The translations under genes were made by a program, and so were the position numbers. From the NCBI RefSeq assembly GCF_900573885.1, contig NZ_UPSE01000205.1, positions 1-64,000 of the forward strand: a stretch of DNA of 64,000 nt, given 5' to 3'. The stretch comes from Pseudomonas viridiflava. Lineage in GTDB: Bacteria; Pseudomonadota; Gammaproteobacteria; Pseudomonadales; Pseudomonadaceae. Of this stretch, positions 43,295 to 52,706 are shown piece after piece. The notes beneath the pieces were generated by a model. It searched no databases. It was not told where the DNA came from and was given only the letters and a program-made list of their open reading frames with translations. The first letter of the stretch is position 1. Each line of letters opens with the position of its first letter.

Positions 43295-44134
43295 ATGCCC
43301 GACCGCAGCCGTGCCGACAGTGCCCACATCAGCCCCAGCGCCCATTACACCGGTTATGTCTGGTATCGCCACCAACTCAGCGACGCCGCCTTTGCCACAC
43401 CGTTCGGGCGCTGGGTACATGGCCTGCTTAGCCCGATCGCCTGGGGCGCACGGGTGGGGTTCGGGCTGGATATCGAGCACCTTTTGTTGCAGCGGCACCT
43501 GTTGCTCGACGCCCGACTGACCGCCGCCATCGAAGCGCGCGGCGTGCGGCAGGTGGTGGAAATTGCCTGTGGCCTTTCACCGCGCGGCCGGCGCTTTTCT
43601 CAGCGCTACCCGGAGCTGCGTTATCTCGAAGCCGACCTGCCGGGCATGGCCGTGCGCAAACGTCTGCTGCTGCACAGCGAAGGCTGGCTCAACGGTCGGC
43701 ATCAGGTGCGTGCGGTCGACATTCTGGCCGAGCAAAGCCTGGAGGCATTATTCGCCGGGCTCGACCGGTCCGAGCCGGTGGTGGTGATCACCGAAGGGCT
43801 GGTGAATTACTTCGAACGGCCGGTGATTGAAGGATTCTGGACGGCGCTGGCCGCGCAATTGAAAGGGTTTCCCCAAGGCACGTACCTCACCGACCTGTAC
43901 CCCGACCTCAAAGAACATCCGCGTTACCGCCAGTTGCGCTGGGGCGTGGGCATTATCGGGCGGCTGACGCGGGGCAATTACCCCCTGCACTACAGCAATG
44001 CCGGGGAAATTATCGAAGCGTTTGAGCGTTGCGGGTTTCGCCAGACTGAAGTGCTGGACCCGGCGCTGCACAGCCAGGGGTTGCCGCCGGTCACGCAGGC
44101 GACGTTGGTGCGGGTGATTGAGGCAAAGGCCTGA
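43295..44134 (+). CDS. Class I SAM-dependent methyltransferase, LCMT/PPM-like
   Basis: A 279-residue cytoplasmic protein. The SAM-binding region is VVEIACGLSPRGRRFSQRYPELRYLEADLPGMAVRKRLLL (motif I E-x-A-C-G-L and an acidic post-I residue in EADLP), then VVVITEGLVNYFERPVIEGFW, as in leucine carboxyl methyltransferase-like (PPM1/TCMP) proteins that methylate carboxylates. Start is ATG 43295 with AAGAG upstream; a TTG two codons earlier is less likely. Substrate unknown. Faces the alpha/beta hydrolase gene. Confidence 0.85.
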   Translation: MPDRSRADSAHISPSAHYTGYVWYRHQLSDAAFATPFGRWVHGLLSPIAWGARVGFGLDIEHLLLQRHLLLDARLTAAIEARGVRQVVEIACGLSPRGRRFSQRYPELRYLEADLPGMAVRKRLLLHSEGWLNGRHQVRAVDILAEQSLEALFAGLDRSEPVVVITEGLVNYFERPVIEGFWTALAAQLKGFPQGTYLTDLYPDLKEHPRYRQLRWGVGIIGRLTRGNYPLHYSNAGEIIEAFERCGFRQTEVLDPALHSQGLPPVTQATLVRVIEAKA

Positions 44135-44155
44135 AGCAACGGCCCCTCTTCCCAA

Positions 44156-44236
44156 CCCTCTCCCGCACGCGGGCGAGGGGGCTGATTGAATGCGCTCGAA
44201 AGGAGACGTCACCCCTCGCCCGCTCGCGGGAGAGGG
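44156..44236. repeat. Large inverted repeat between convergent genes
   Basis: Arms of 25 bases (44156-44180 and 44212-44236) of the form CCCTCTCCCGC...GCGGGCGAGGGG pair with two mismatches around a 31-base spacer. This repeat type is widespread in proteobacteria. It may end transcription of the methyltransferase and hydrolase genes, which converge here. Confidence 0.8.
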
Positions 44237-44265
44237 GCCGGGGAGAGGGTCGCGTTACAGCGGTC

Positions 44266-45495
44266 TTACGCGCATGCCACGGCGGGCATCGCCCCTTGCC
44301 TAACCCGCTCAGCCAACGCTGCACTGCCTGCCGCATCGGTATGCGCAAACACCCAGGCCAAGTCCGAACTGCTGCTGCGCACGGGCAGAATTGCCAGCGC
44401 CGGCATGTCGATCATTTGCAAATGCCACCCACGTTGCGGCATCACATTGGGCAAATCGCCCCGCAACAGCCCGCCAAAAAATCCGAGTTCGTTCACTTCA
44501 ACATTGAATTCGCCTATCGCCGGGTGCAGCAAGCGCGCGCGGCTATGCAGCGGCGGAAGGCGCAGTTCGTGGCGTTTTTCCAGTTGCAGCCACTGGCTGC
44601 GCGGCAGATGGCTGCTGCCAGGGCTGATCAGGGGCAGCGGTTCTCCGCGCAAAAACGGGTTGTACAAGCTGGCGCAGGCGTTGCGTTGTTCGAATTGGGC
44701 GAGGTGGTCGGCGTTGTGAATCAGCGCGCACTGGGCGTCTGCGCAGGCGCTGGCGAAAAGGGTGTGTTCCCACGGTTGGGTGAAGTGGTCGTACTCGCCG
44801 GCCAGCACCAGGGTCGGGCAGATGGGGTGTTGGCTGAAACCTGAGAAGCTCAGCAAGCGCCCGCTGTTCTGCCGGTAGCGCTCGATTTCTGTCGCCGACA
44901 AGCGCTGCAGCTGGCGCAGCAGTGCCTTGCGAAACACCGGCGCCACGCCGGTTTCCTGGCTGCGAGTGGGGTTGAGCAGCCCGGTGGCCGCGCCGTGGGC
45001 AAACTCCGCGCAGCGCCCTTCGGCCAGCAACGCCAGGCTTTCTTCCAGCAACACGCGCGCGCCACGCCGGCCAAAGGCGGTGATGCCCGCCAGCAGCAAA
45101 CGCGCACAGTGTTGCGGGTGACGGGCCGCAAACAGCGCCGCCAACGCCGAACCGTAAGACAATCCGATGGGCATCAGCGGCGGCACGTGCAGCTCCGTGG
45201 CGAAGGCGGCGATCAGGTCGGCGAGCGCTTCCAGCGTCAGCTCGGGCGCCAGTTGCAGATTGCCGCCCTGGCTGGGCAGGTCGAGGAGAATCACTGGGTG
45301 ATCGGCCAGCAGCTCTTCCACTTCGCTGGCAAACGAGCGAAAGCACTGGAACGCGCCGCCCAGCAACAGCACCGGGTTGCGGGGGTCGTCGGCACGGGTG
45401 GAATAGGCCTGGTACTGCACGCGCCATTCGCCCAGTTGCACACACGGGCTGGGCTCTACCAACAGCGCCGGACTGTAGTCGGTGCGATAGCGCAT
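44266..45495 (-). CDS. Alpha/beta hydrolase with PilZ-like C-terminal region
   Basis: A 409-residue cytoplasmic protein. Residues about 1-270 are an alpha/beta hydrolase: VLLLGGAFQCFRSFASEV (oxyanion region), nucleophile elbow IGLSYGSALA, acid in LVLAGEYDHFTQ and final His in IHNADHLAQFEQ. The last 120 residues (LEKRHELRLPPLHSRARL, then FNVEVNELGFFGGLLRG) look like a degenerate PilZ domain (R-x3-R and a weak D/N-x-S/L-x-x-G motif). Start ATG 45495 has GGGAGA upstream. In P. aeruginosa a probable hydrolase occupies this place upstream of proA. Substrate unknown. Confidence 0.8.
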   Translation of the reverse strand: MRYRTDYSPALLVEPSPCVQLGEWRVQYQAYSTRADDPRNPVLLLGGAFQCFRSFASEVEELLADHPVILLDLPSQGGNLQLAPELTLEALADLIAAFATELHVPPLMPIGLSYGSALAALFAARHPQHCARLLLAGITAFGRRGARVLLEESLALLAEGRCAEFAHGAATGLLNPTRSQETGVAPVFRKALLRQLQRLSATEIERYRQNSGRLLSFSGFSQHPICPTLVLAGEYDHFTQPWEHTLFASACADAQCALIHNADHLAQFEQRNACASLYNPFLRGEPLPLISPGSSHLPRSQWLQLEKRHELRLPPLHSRARLLHPAIGEFNVEVNELGFFGGLLRGDLPNVMPQRGWHLQMIDMPALAILPVRSSSSDLAWVFAHTDAAGSAALAERVRQGAMPAVACA

Positions 45496-45728
45496 GGCGC
45501 GTCTCCCTTCACCTGTCATGGTTGTGTTGCCCGTCCCTGGTGGTGGGCAATTGGCTATGACTGCACGGTAGACATCTGCGCCCCGTTTGTTTACCTAACC
45601 TTCGGGCGGAGCAGGGCGGCGGTGTGAGGGCAAGTGTCACCGTCTCGCGGCAAGGCCCGCGCGCTGTGCTTGCCAGTGTTACCGGCGGCTGAGTTGTAAC
45701 GCACTGTTTACCACCCGCCAGACGCCGC

Positions 45729-45757
45729 TGGGCGTGGGCCCGCCACGCCGCTATAAT
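45729..45757 (+). promoter_or_regulatory. Probable promoter upstream of proA
   Basis: Perfect -10 TATAAT (45752-45757) 34 bases before the proA start; a weak -35-like TGGGCG lies 17 bases upstream. It may start the long proA-to-rlmH transcript. The rest of the 296-base spacer from 45496 shows no gene. Confidence 0.45.
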
Positions 45758-45791
45758 CAGCCGCTTTCCCCGACTGCCAGACCGCCTCGAC

Positions 45792-47057
45792 ATGACTGAG
45801 TCCGTGCTCGACTACATGACCCGCCTGGGTCGCACTGCCCGCGAGGCCTCCCGTGTGGTCGCCCGCGCCAGCACCGCGCAGAAGAACCGTGCCCTGCACG
45901 CCGCGGCCGCCGCCCTCGATGCAGCCCGCGCTGAACTCACCGCCGCCAACGAGCAAGACCTGGCCAATGGCCGCGCCAACAACCTTGAGCCGGCCCTGCT
46001 GGATCGTCTGGCCCTGACCCCCGCGCGCATCGACGAGATGATCGAGGGCTTGCGTCAGGTGGCCACCTTGCCAGACCCCATCGGTGAAATTCGCGACATG
46101 CGTTACCTGCCCTCCGGCATTCAGGTTGGCAAAATGCGCGTGCCGCTGGGCGTGATCGGCATCATTTATGAGTCGCGCCCGAACGTGACCATCGACGCCG
46201 CCAGCCTGTGCCTGAAGTCGGGCAACGCCACCATTCTGCGTGGCGGCTCGGAAGCGATTAACTCCAACCGCGCCATCGCCGGCTGCATTCAGCAAGGCCT
46301 GGCCGAAGCCGGTTTGCCCGCCGCCGCCGTGCAAGTGGTGGAAACCACGGACCGCGCCGCCGTTGGCGCGCTGATCACCATGCCCGAGTACGTCGATGTG
46401 ATCGTGCCGCGCGGTGGCAAGAGCCTGATCGAGCGCATCAGCCGTGACGCCAAAGTGCCGGTGATCAAACACCTGGACGGCATCTGCCACGTGTTCATCG
46501 ATGCGGCGGCGGATATCGACAAGGCCATCCGCATTGCCGACAACGCCAAGACCCAGCGCTACGCGCCGTGCAACACCATGGAAACCTTGCTGGTGCATGC
46601 CGCTATTGCCGAGCGTGTGTTGCCGCCGCTGGCTGCTATTTATCGCGACAAGAAGGTCGAGCTGCGCGGCTGCCCGCGTACCCGCGCGCTGCTGGGCAAC
46701 GATGTGCTGGAAGCGACCGAAGAAGACTGGCGCACCGAATACACCGCGCCGATTTTGTCGATTCGTATCGTCGACAGCCTCGACGAGGCCATCGAGCACA
46801 TCAACACCTACGGCTCGCAGCACACCGATTCCATCGTCACCGAGAACTTCACCACAGGCCGCCGTTTTATTACCGAAGTGGATTCCGCCTCGGTGATGAT
46901 CAACGCCTCAACGCGCTTTGCCGATGGCTTCGAATACGGCCTGGGCGCGGAAATCGGTATCTCCACCGACAAGCTGCACGCGCGAGGTCCGGTTGGCCTG
47001 GAAGGGCTGACCAGTGAGAAGTATGTGGTGTTCGGCGACGGTCACATCCGTACTTGA
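45792..47057 (+). CDS. proA: Gamma-glutamyl phosphate reductase
   Basis: NADPH-dependent reduction of gamma-glutamyl phosphate to glutamate semialdehyde, second step of proline synthesis. 421 residues; aldehyde-dehydrogenase-like fold with the family pattern [53 protein letters not shown], and the active Cys in NTMETLLV region preceded by [15 protein letters not shown]. Ends [15 protein letters not shown] [29 protein letters not shown]. First gene of a block with nadD overlapping or closely following; proB is not in the window. Confidence 0.97.
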   Translation: MTESVLDYMTRLGRTAREASRVVARASTAQKNRALHAAAAALDAARAELTAANEQDLANGRANNLEPALLDRLALTPARIDEMIEGLRQVATLPDPIGEIRDMRYLPSGIQVGKMRVPLGVIGIIYESRPNVTIDAASLCLKSGNATILRGGSEAINSNRAIAGCIQQGLAEAGLPAAAVQVVETTDRAAVGALITMPEYVDVIVPRGGKSLIERISRDAKVPVIKHLDGICHVFIDAAADIDKAIRIADNAKTQRYAPCNTMETLLVHAAIAERVLPPLAAIYRDKKVELRGCPRTRALLGNDVLEATEEDWRTEYTAPILSIRIVDSLDEAIEHINTYGSQHTDSIVTENFTTGRRFITEVDSASVMINASTRFADGFEYGLGAEIGISTDKLHARGPVGLEGLTSEKYVVFGDGHIRT

Positions 47058-47074
47058 ACACTGAGCCGACAGCG

Positions 47075-47719
47075 GTGGGCAAACGCATTGGCGTGCTGGG
47101 TGGCACGTTCAATCCGGTACATGTCGGCCATTTGCGTAGCGCGCTGGAAGTGGCGGAGTTCATGGGGCTGGACGAGCTGCGCCTGATTCCCAACGCGCGC
47201 CCGCCACACCGCGACGCCCCGCAAGTGTCGGCGCCAGACCGCCTGGCGATGGTCGAGCAGGCCGTTGCCGGTGTGCCGTTGCTGACGGTGGACGACCGCG
47301 AACTCAAGCGTGATCGACCGTCTTACAGCATCGAAACGCTGGAGTCGTTGCGCGCTGAGCTGGCGGTTGAGGATCAACTGTTTTTACTGCTGGGGTGGGA
47401 CGCGTTTTGCGGCCTGCCAACCTGGCATCGTTGGGATGAATTGCTGGACCACTGTCACATCCTGGTGTTGCAACGCCCGGATGCCGACAGCGAAGCGCCG
47501 CAAGCGCTGCGTGATGTTCTGGCAGCCCGCAGTGTCAGCGATCCGCTGACCATGAGCGGACCCGGCGGCCAGATTGCTTTTATCTGGCAGACCCCGCTTG
47601 CGGTGTCTGCCACCCAGATCCGGAATCTGCTGGCCAGCGGAAAGTCGGTGCGTTTTCTGGTGCCCGACGCGGTGCTGGCCTACATCAATGCGCACGGACT
47701 GTACCGCGCGCAGAACTAG
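47075..47719 (+). CDS. nadD: Nicotinate-nucleotide adenylyltransferase
   Basis: Adds AMP from ATP to nicotinate mononucleotide, forming deamido-NAD in NAD synthesis. Motifs: [19 protein letters not shown] (the nucleotidyltransferase H-x-G-H) and [28 protein letters not shown] start it at GTG 47075 ([10 protein letters not shown], 214 residues), the length of P. aeruginosa NadD. The TTG at 47054, overlapping the proA stop, is an alternative that would add seven residues; neither has a strong ribosome-binding site, so coupling to proA is likely. Confidence 0.94.
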   Translation: MGKRIGVLGGTFNPVHVGHLRSALEVAEFMGLDELRLIPNARPPHRDAPQVSAPDRLAMVEQAVAGVPLLTVDDRELKRDRPSYSIETLESLRAELAVEDQLFLLLGWDAFCGLPTWHRWDELLDHCHILVLQRPDADSEAPQALRDVLAARSVSDPLTMSGPGGQIAFIWQTPLAVSATQIRNLLASGKSVRFLVPDAVLAYINAHGLYRAQN

Positions 47720-47739
47720 ACACGAGAAACGAGTTAACT

Positions 47740-48135
47740 ATGAGCAAGCCCGTAATGCCGAGCGAAGACCTGGTCAAATTGGCCGTCGCCGCCCTTGAAG
47801 ACATCAAAGCCCAAGACATCACCACCATCGATGTGCGCGGCAAAACCAGCATCACCGACTTCATGGTGATCGCCAGCGGTACCTCCAACCGTCACGTGAA
47901 GTCCCTGGTGGACAACGTGCTGGAAAAGGTCAAAGAGAAGGGCGTTCGCCCACTGGGCAGCGAAGGCCTGGACACTGGCGAGTGGGCGCTGCTCGACCTG
48001 GGCGACATCGTCGTTCACGTGATGCTGCCAACCGCGCGCCAGTTCTACGACCTGGAACGTCTGTGGCAGGGCGCCGAGCAAAGCCGTGCGCAGAACCAGA
48101 ACAGCGCGGAACAGTTCAACAGCGACGGCGAGTAA
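47740..48135 (+). CDS. rsfS: Ribosomal silencing factor
   Basis: Binds ribosomal protein L14 on the large subunit and blocks subunit joining in stationary phase or starvation. The 131 residues are the RsfS (DUF143/Iojap) domain: [46 protein letters not shown], then [35 protein letters not shown]. The gene is between nadD and rlmH, the usual proteobacterial order. Confidence 0.96.
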   Translation: MSKPVMPSEDLVKLAVAALEDIKAQDITTIDVRGKTSITDFMVIASGTSNRHVKSLVDNVLEKVKEKGVRPLGSEGLDTGEWALLDLGDIVVHVMLPTARQFYDLERLWQGAEQSRAQNQNSAEQFNSDGE

Positions 48136-48144
48136 GGGTAACCC

Positions 48145-48612
48145 TTGCGTATACGACTGATCGCCGTTGGTTCGCGCATGCCGCGCTGGGTGGAAGACGG
48201 CTGGCAGGAATATGCCAAACGTCTGCCTGCCGAGCTGCCGCTCGACCTGGTGGAAATTCCCCTGAACACCCGTGGCAAAAACGCCGACGTGGCGCGCCTG
48301 ATCCGTCAGGAAGGCGAAGCCATGCTGGCCAAGGTGCAGCCGGGGGAAAAGATCGTCACGCTGGAAGTCACGGGAAAACCGTGGAGCACCGAGCAACTGG
48401 CGGTGGAACTGGAACGCTGGCGCCTGGATGCGCGCACCATCAACCTGATGGTCGGCGGCCCGGAAGGGCTAGCGCCGGAGGTGCAAGCGCGCAGCGAACA
48501 ACGCTGGTCGTTGTCGCCGCTGACGCTGCCGCATCCGCTGGTGCGCATTCTGATTGGTGAACAGATTTATCGCGCCTGGACCGTGTTGTCCGGGCACCCT
48601 TATCACAAATAA
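48145..48612 (+). CDS. rlmH: 23S rRNA pseudouridine1915-N3 methyltransferase
   Basis: SPOUT-class enzyme that methylates pseudouridine 1915 in helix 69 of 23S rRNA. The 155 residues end in the diagnostic [57 protein letters not shown]. The start must be TTG 48145 ([13 protein letters not shown]), since this is the conserved N-terminus and no ATG is nearby. It begins nine bases after the rsfS stop. Confidence 0.96.
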   Translation: MRIRLIAVGSRMPRWVEDGWQEYAKRLPAELPLDLVEIPLNTRGKNADVARLIRQEGEAMLAKVQPGEKIVTLEVTGKPWSTEQLAVELERWRLDARTINLMVGGPEGLAPEVQARSEQRWSLSPLTLPHPLVRILIGEQIYRAWTVLSGHPYHK

Positions 48613-48621
48613 AGCCTTGTA

Positions 48622-50514
48622 ATGCCGCAGCCGATTCGCCTCAAGGACCACGAGAAAGACGCCCGCCTAGTTCGCAATCGCGTGGTGGTGGGGGCGGTCG
48701 CCATCTGTTTGTTGATCGTGGTGCTGGTGTCGCGCCTGTATTACCTGCAAGTGATTCAGTACGAGTATCACTCGACCCTTTCCGAAAACAACCGCGTGCA
48801 TGTGCAGCCGGTTCCGCCCACACGTGGGCTGATTTTCGACCGCAACGGCGTGGTAGTGGCTGATAACCGGCCAAGCTTCAGCCTGAGCATGACCCGCGAA
48901 CGCGCCGGCGACTGGCAACAGGTGCTCGACGTGATCGTCGAAGTGCTGGAACTGACCCCGGAAGACCGCACCCTCTTCGAGCGCCGTATGCGCCAGGGCC
49001 GCCGGCCATTCGAGCCGGTGCCGATTCTGTTCGAACTGAGCGAAGAGCAGATCGCCCGCATTGCCGTCAACCAGTTCCGCCTGCCTGGCGTGGAAGTGGT
49101 GGCTCAGCTGGTTCGGCATTATCCGCAGCGCGAGCATTTCGCCCATTCGGTTGGCTACGTAGGGCGTATCAACGAGGCCGAGCTGAAAGTGCTCGACCCG
49201 GTGAACTACAGCGGCACCCACCATATCGGCAAAACCGGTATCGAACGCTTCTATGAACCGCAGTTGCACGGGCAGGTGGGCTACGAAGAAGTCGAAACCA
49301 ATGCCCGCGGCCGCGTATTGCGCGTGCTGAAGCGCACCGACCCGATTCCCGGGGCCGACATCGTGCTGAGCATGGATATTCGCCTTCAGGAGGCCGCCGA
49401 GGCTGCGCTCGGGGGCCGCCGTGGTTCAGTGGTGGCGCTGGATCCCAACACCGGCGAGGTGCTGGCGATGGTCAGTCAGCCGAGCTTTGACCCGAATCTG
49501 TTCGTCACCGGCATTGGCTTCAAGGCCTATTCCGAGCTGCGTGACTCGCCTGACCGGCCGCTGTTCAACCGCGTGCTGCGCGGTTTGTACCCGCCCGGTT
49601 CGACCATCAAGCCGGCCGTGGCCATTGCCGGACTGGACTCCGGTGTGGTGACACCGAGCACGCGGGTTTACGACCCGGGCTTCTATCAATTGCCCAACTA
49701 CGACCATAAATACCGCAACTGGAACCGCAGCGGCGACGGCTCGGTAGATTTGCAAACCGCCATCATGCGTTCCAACGACACCTATTTTTATGACCTTGCC
49801 CACAAGCTCGGCATCGACCGTCTGTACACCTACATGAGCCGCTTCGGCATTGGTCAGAAGGTGTCGCTGGACATGTTCGAAGAGTCGCCGGGCCTGATGC
49901 CCTCGCGGGATTGGAAGCGCGGCCGCTATCGTCAGGCGTGGTACCCCGGCGAAACCCTTATTCTCGGCATCGGCCAGGGTTACATGCAGACCACGCCCTT
50001 GCAGTTGGCGCAGGTGTCGGCGCTGGTGGCGAACCACGGCAAATGGATTCGCCCGCATCTGGCCAAAACCGTGGACGGCGTGCCGCCCGTTGACCCCAAC
50101 CCGATGCCCGATATTGTGCTGCGCAACCCGGGCGACTGGGCGCAGGTGAGCGCCGGCATGCAGCAGGTGATGCACCACCCGCGCGGCACCGCGCACAAGG
50201 TCGGCGACACTTCGACCTACCGCATTGCCGGCAAAAGCGGTACGGCGCAGGTGGTGGCGATCAAGCAGGGTGAAAAATACGACCGCTCCAAACTCGACGA
50301 GCGTCACCGCGACCACGCCCTGTTCATCGCATTCGCCCCGGCCGAGGCGCCGAAAATTGCCGTGGCGGTGATGATCGAGAACGGCGAGGGCGGTTCCAGC
50401 GTCGCGGCCCCGGTGGCCAAAGCGGTGATGGATGCCTGGCTGCTGGGCGAAAACGGTCAGCTCAAACCGCAATACGCACCGCCGGTTACGGCCGAGGCGT
50501 CCCGTCATGAATAG
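48622..50514 (+). CDS. mrdA: Penicillin-binding protein 2 (elongasome transpeptidase)
   Basis: Peptidoglycan transpeptidase of the cell-elongation complex, working with RodA. It has a cytoplasmic tail, a single membrane anchor (about 26-46: VVGAVAICLLIVVLVSRLYYLQ), a pedestal domain beginning PPTRGLIFDRNGVVVADNRPSF, and the catalytic domain with SxxK in GSTIKPAVAI, SxN in MRSNDTYF and KSGTAQ. Length of 630 is normal. It starts nine bases after rlmH and is followed by rodA. Confidence 0.96.
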   Translation: MPQPIRLKDHEKDARLVRNRVVVGAVAICLLIVVLVSRLYYLQVIQYEYHSTLSENNRVHVQPVPPTRGLIFDRNGVVVADNRPSFSLSMTRERAGDWQQVLDVIVEVLELTPEDRTLFERRMRQGRRPFEPVPILFELSEEQIARIAVNQFRLPGVEVVAQLVRHYPQREHFAHSVGYVGRINEAELKVLDPVNYSGTHHIGKTGIERFYEPQLHGQVGYEEVETNARGRVLRVLKRTDPIPGADIVLSMDIRLQEAAEAALGGRRGSVVALDPNTGEVLAMVSQPSFDPNLFVTGIGFKAYSELRDSPDRPLFNRVLRGLYPPGSTIKPAVAIAGLDSGVVTPSTRVYDPGFYQLPNYDHKYRNWNRSGDGSVDLQTAIMRSNDTYFYDLAHKLGIDRLYTYMSRFGIGQKVSLDMFEESPGLMPSRDWKRGRYRQAWYPGETLILGIGQGYMQTTPLQLAQVSALVANHGKWIRPHLAKTVDGVPPVDPNPMPDIVLRNPGDWAQVSAGMQQVMHHPRGTAHKVGDTSTYRIAGKSGTAQVVAIKQGEKYDRSKLDERHRDHALFIAFAPAEAPKIAVAVMIENGEGGSSVAAPVAKAVMDAWLLGENGQLKPQYAPPVTAEASRHE

Positions 50515-50532
50515 CGTTAATGGTGGGTCAGC

Positions 50533-51678
50533 ATGAGTAATAACTTCGACCGGACGATTTCCAACGAAGACGTGATGCGCCGGCGCGCCAGCCTGCTGCA
50601 GCGCCTGCACATCGACGGCCAGTTGTTCGTGCTGCTGACTGTGCTCGCGGCCGGTAGCCTGTTCGTGCTGTATTCGGCCAGCGGCAAAAATGTGGATCTG
50701 CTGCTTAAACAAGCCACGTCATTCGGTCTGGGCGCTGTGGCCATGTGTGTAATTGCGCAGTTCGAGCCGCGCTTTCTGGCGCGCTGGGTGCCGTTGGGTT
50801 ACCTGGCTGGCGTGGGGCTGCTGGTGGTGGTGGACATCATGGGTCACAACGCCATGGGCGCGACCCGCTGGATCAACATTCCCGGGGTCATTCGCTTCCA
50901 GCCGGCCGAGTTCATGAAGATCCTCATGCCCGCGACCATTGCTTGGTACATGGCCAGACACAATTTGCCGCCGCGGCTCAAACACATCGTCATCAGCCTC
51001 GCGTTGATCGGCATTCCGTTCGTGCTGGTGATCCGTCAGCCCGACCTCGGCACCTCGCTGCTTATTCTCGCATCTGGCGCCTTCGTGCTGTTTATGGCGG
51101 GCCTGCAATGGCGCTGGATCCTTAGCGCCACGGCGGCTGTAGTACCGGTGGCGATCGCGATGTGGTTCTTCGTGATGCACGACTATCAGAAGCAGCGAGT
51201 GCTGACATTCCTCGATCCGGAGAGCGATCCGCTCGGCACGGGCTGGAACATTATTCAGTCGAAGGCAGCGATTGGGTCTGGCGGAGTTTTCGGAAAAGGC
51301 TGGCTTCTGGGTACCCAATCGCACCTGGATTTTTTGCCCGAAAGCCATACGGACTTTATCATTGCGGTTTTGGGCGAAGAGTTCGGGCTGGTCGGTATCT
51401 GCTTGTTGTTGCTGGTGTATGCGCTGCTGATTGCGCGCGGTCTGGTAATAACTGTCCAAGCGCAGACGCTGTTCGGTAAGCTGCTTGCCGGCAGCCTGAC
51501 GATGACCTTCTTTGTTTATGTGTTCGTCAATATCGGCATGGTCAGTGGCCTGTTGCCGGTGGTTGGGGTGCCGCTTCCTTTCATTAGCTACGGCGGAACT
51601 TCGCTGGTGACGCTGATGTCAGGGTTTGGGCTTTTAATGGCTATCCACACGCACCGTAAGTGGATTGCTCAGGTTTGA
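50533..51678 (+). CDS. mrdB: Rod-shape SEDS glycosyltransferase RodA
   Basis: Also called rodA. SEDS-family peptidoglycan polymerase, about ten transmembrane helices, 381 residues. Signature: GATRWINIPGVIRFQPAEFMKILMPATIAWYM, VIRQPDLGTSLLIL, the catalytic loop with DYQKQRVLTFLDPESDPLGTGWNIIQSKAAIGSGGVFGKGW, then HTDFIIAVLGEEFGL and PLPFISYGGTSLVTLM. The TTT/TTC-rich C-terminal half has slightly lower G+C. Follows mrdA by 18 bases. Confidence 0.96.
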   Translation: MSNNFDRTISNEDVMRRRASLLQRLHIDGQLFVLLTVLAAGSLFVLYSASGKNVDLLLKQATSFGLGAVAMCVIAQFEPRFLARWVPLGYLAGVGLLVVVDIMGHNAMGATRWINIPGVIRFQPAEFMKILMPATIAWYMARHNLPPRLKHIVISLALIGIPFVLVIRQPDLGTSLLILASGAFVLFMAGLQWRWILSATAAVVPVAIAMWFFVMHDYQKQRVLTFLDPESDPLGTGWNIIQSKAAIGSGGVFGKGWLLGTQSHLDFLPESHTDFIIAVLGEEFGLVGICLLLLVYALLIARGLVITVQAQTLFGKLLAGSLTMTFFVYVFVNIGMVSGLLPVVGVPLPFISYGGTSLVTLMSGFGLLMAIHTHRKWIAQV

Positions 51679-51695
51679 TTGGGGTGAGGGATTTA

Positions 51696-52706
51696 ATGCT
51701 AGGTTTGCGTCGCTGGGCCACGCGCACGGCACATTTGGCCAGCCTTGCTGGTATCTGCGGTTTCGCCCAGCACACTGTCGCTGCTGATTACGAAGGGTCG
51801 CCGCAGGTTGCCGAGTTCGTCTCCGAGATGACCCGCGACTACGGCTTTGCCGGCGAACAGCTGGTGGACCTGTTCCGCGCAGTGGAGCGCAAGCAGTCGA
51901 TTCTCGACGCCATCTCCCGTCCGGCCGAAAAGGTTAAAACCTGGGCCGAATACCGTCCGATTTTCATCACAGACCGGCGCATCTCCCAGGGCGTCGACTT
52001 CTGGCGCCAGCACGAAGCAGCGCTGACCCGCGCCGAACAGGAATACGGCGTGCCGGCCCAAGTGATCGTCGCCATTATTGGTGTTGAAACGTCGTACGGC
52101 GGCAATACCGGCAGCTACCGGGTGATCGACGCGTTGTCGACCCTGGGCTTCGACTACCCGCCGCGTGCCGAATTCTTCCGCAAGGAACTCAAGCAATTCC
52201 TGCTGCTGGCCCGCGAACAACAAGTGGATCCGCTGACGCTCAAAGGCTCGTATGCCGGCGCGATGGGCTTGCCCCAGTTCATGCCCAGCAGCTTTCGCGC
52301 CTATGCCGTGGATTTTGACGGCGACGGCCACATCAACATCTGGACCGACCCGGACGATGCCATCGGCAGCGTCGCCAGCTATTTCAAACGCCATGGCTGG
52401 GTGACCGGTGAAGCGGTGGTTAGCACCGCGACCATCAGCGGCGAGCAGGCCGAGCAGGGTCTGACCCAGGGCCTCGATCCGGTGAAAACCGTTGGCGAGC
52501 TGCGGGCGCTGGGCTGGTCGAGCCATGAAGCCGTGCGCGACGATGAGCGCGTGACTGCCTTTCGTCTGGAGGGCGAAGCGGGCCCTGAATATTGGTTAGG
52601 CTTACCCAATTTTTACGTCATCACTCGTTACAACCGCAGCGCGATGTACGCCATGGCCGTGCATCAGCTGTCCGACTTGCTGGTTCAGGCCCGGGGCACG
52701 AAGTAA
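51696..52706 (+). CDS. mltB: Lytic murein transglycosylase B
   Basis: Cleaves peptidoglycan glycan strands to 1,6-anhydro ends (GH103). The 336-residue protein has an N-terminal signal region (hydrophobic 10-30, ending VAAD) and the catalytic motif IIGVETSYGGNTGSYRVIDALSTLGFDYPPRAEFFRKEL (catalytic Glu in GVETSYG), then GSYAGAMGLPQFMPSSFRAYAVDFDGDGHINIW. The only candidate lipobox (AGIC) is not canonical, so it is probably a soluble SltB1-type periplasmic enzyme. ATG 51696 with GAGG upstream was chosen. The rlpA ATG follows the stop directly. Confidence 0.92.
   Translation: MLGLRRWATRTAHLASLAGICGFAQHTVAADYEGSPQVAEFVSEMTRDYGFAGEQLVDLFRAVERKQSILDAISRPAEKVKTWAEYRPIFITDRRISQGVDFWRQHEAALTRAEQEYGVPAQVIVAIIGVETSYGGNTGSYRVIDALSTLGFDYPPRAEFFRKELKQFLLLAREQQVDPLTLKGSYAGAMGLPQFMPSSFRAYAVDFDGDGHINIWTDPDDAIGSVASYFKRHGWVTGEAVVSTATISGEQAEQGLTQGLDPVKTVGELRALGWSSHEAVRDDERVTAFRLEGEAGPEYWLGLPNFYVITRYNRSAMYAMAVHQLSDLLVQARGTK

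Noticed and set aside
51696..51800. MltB as a lipoprotein
   Set aside because: The Cys near residue 21 lies in AGIC, which is not a canonical lipobox; a cleaved signal peptide ending VAA is more likely.
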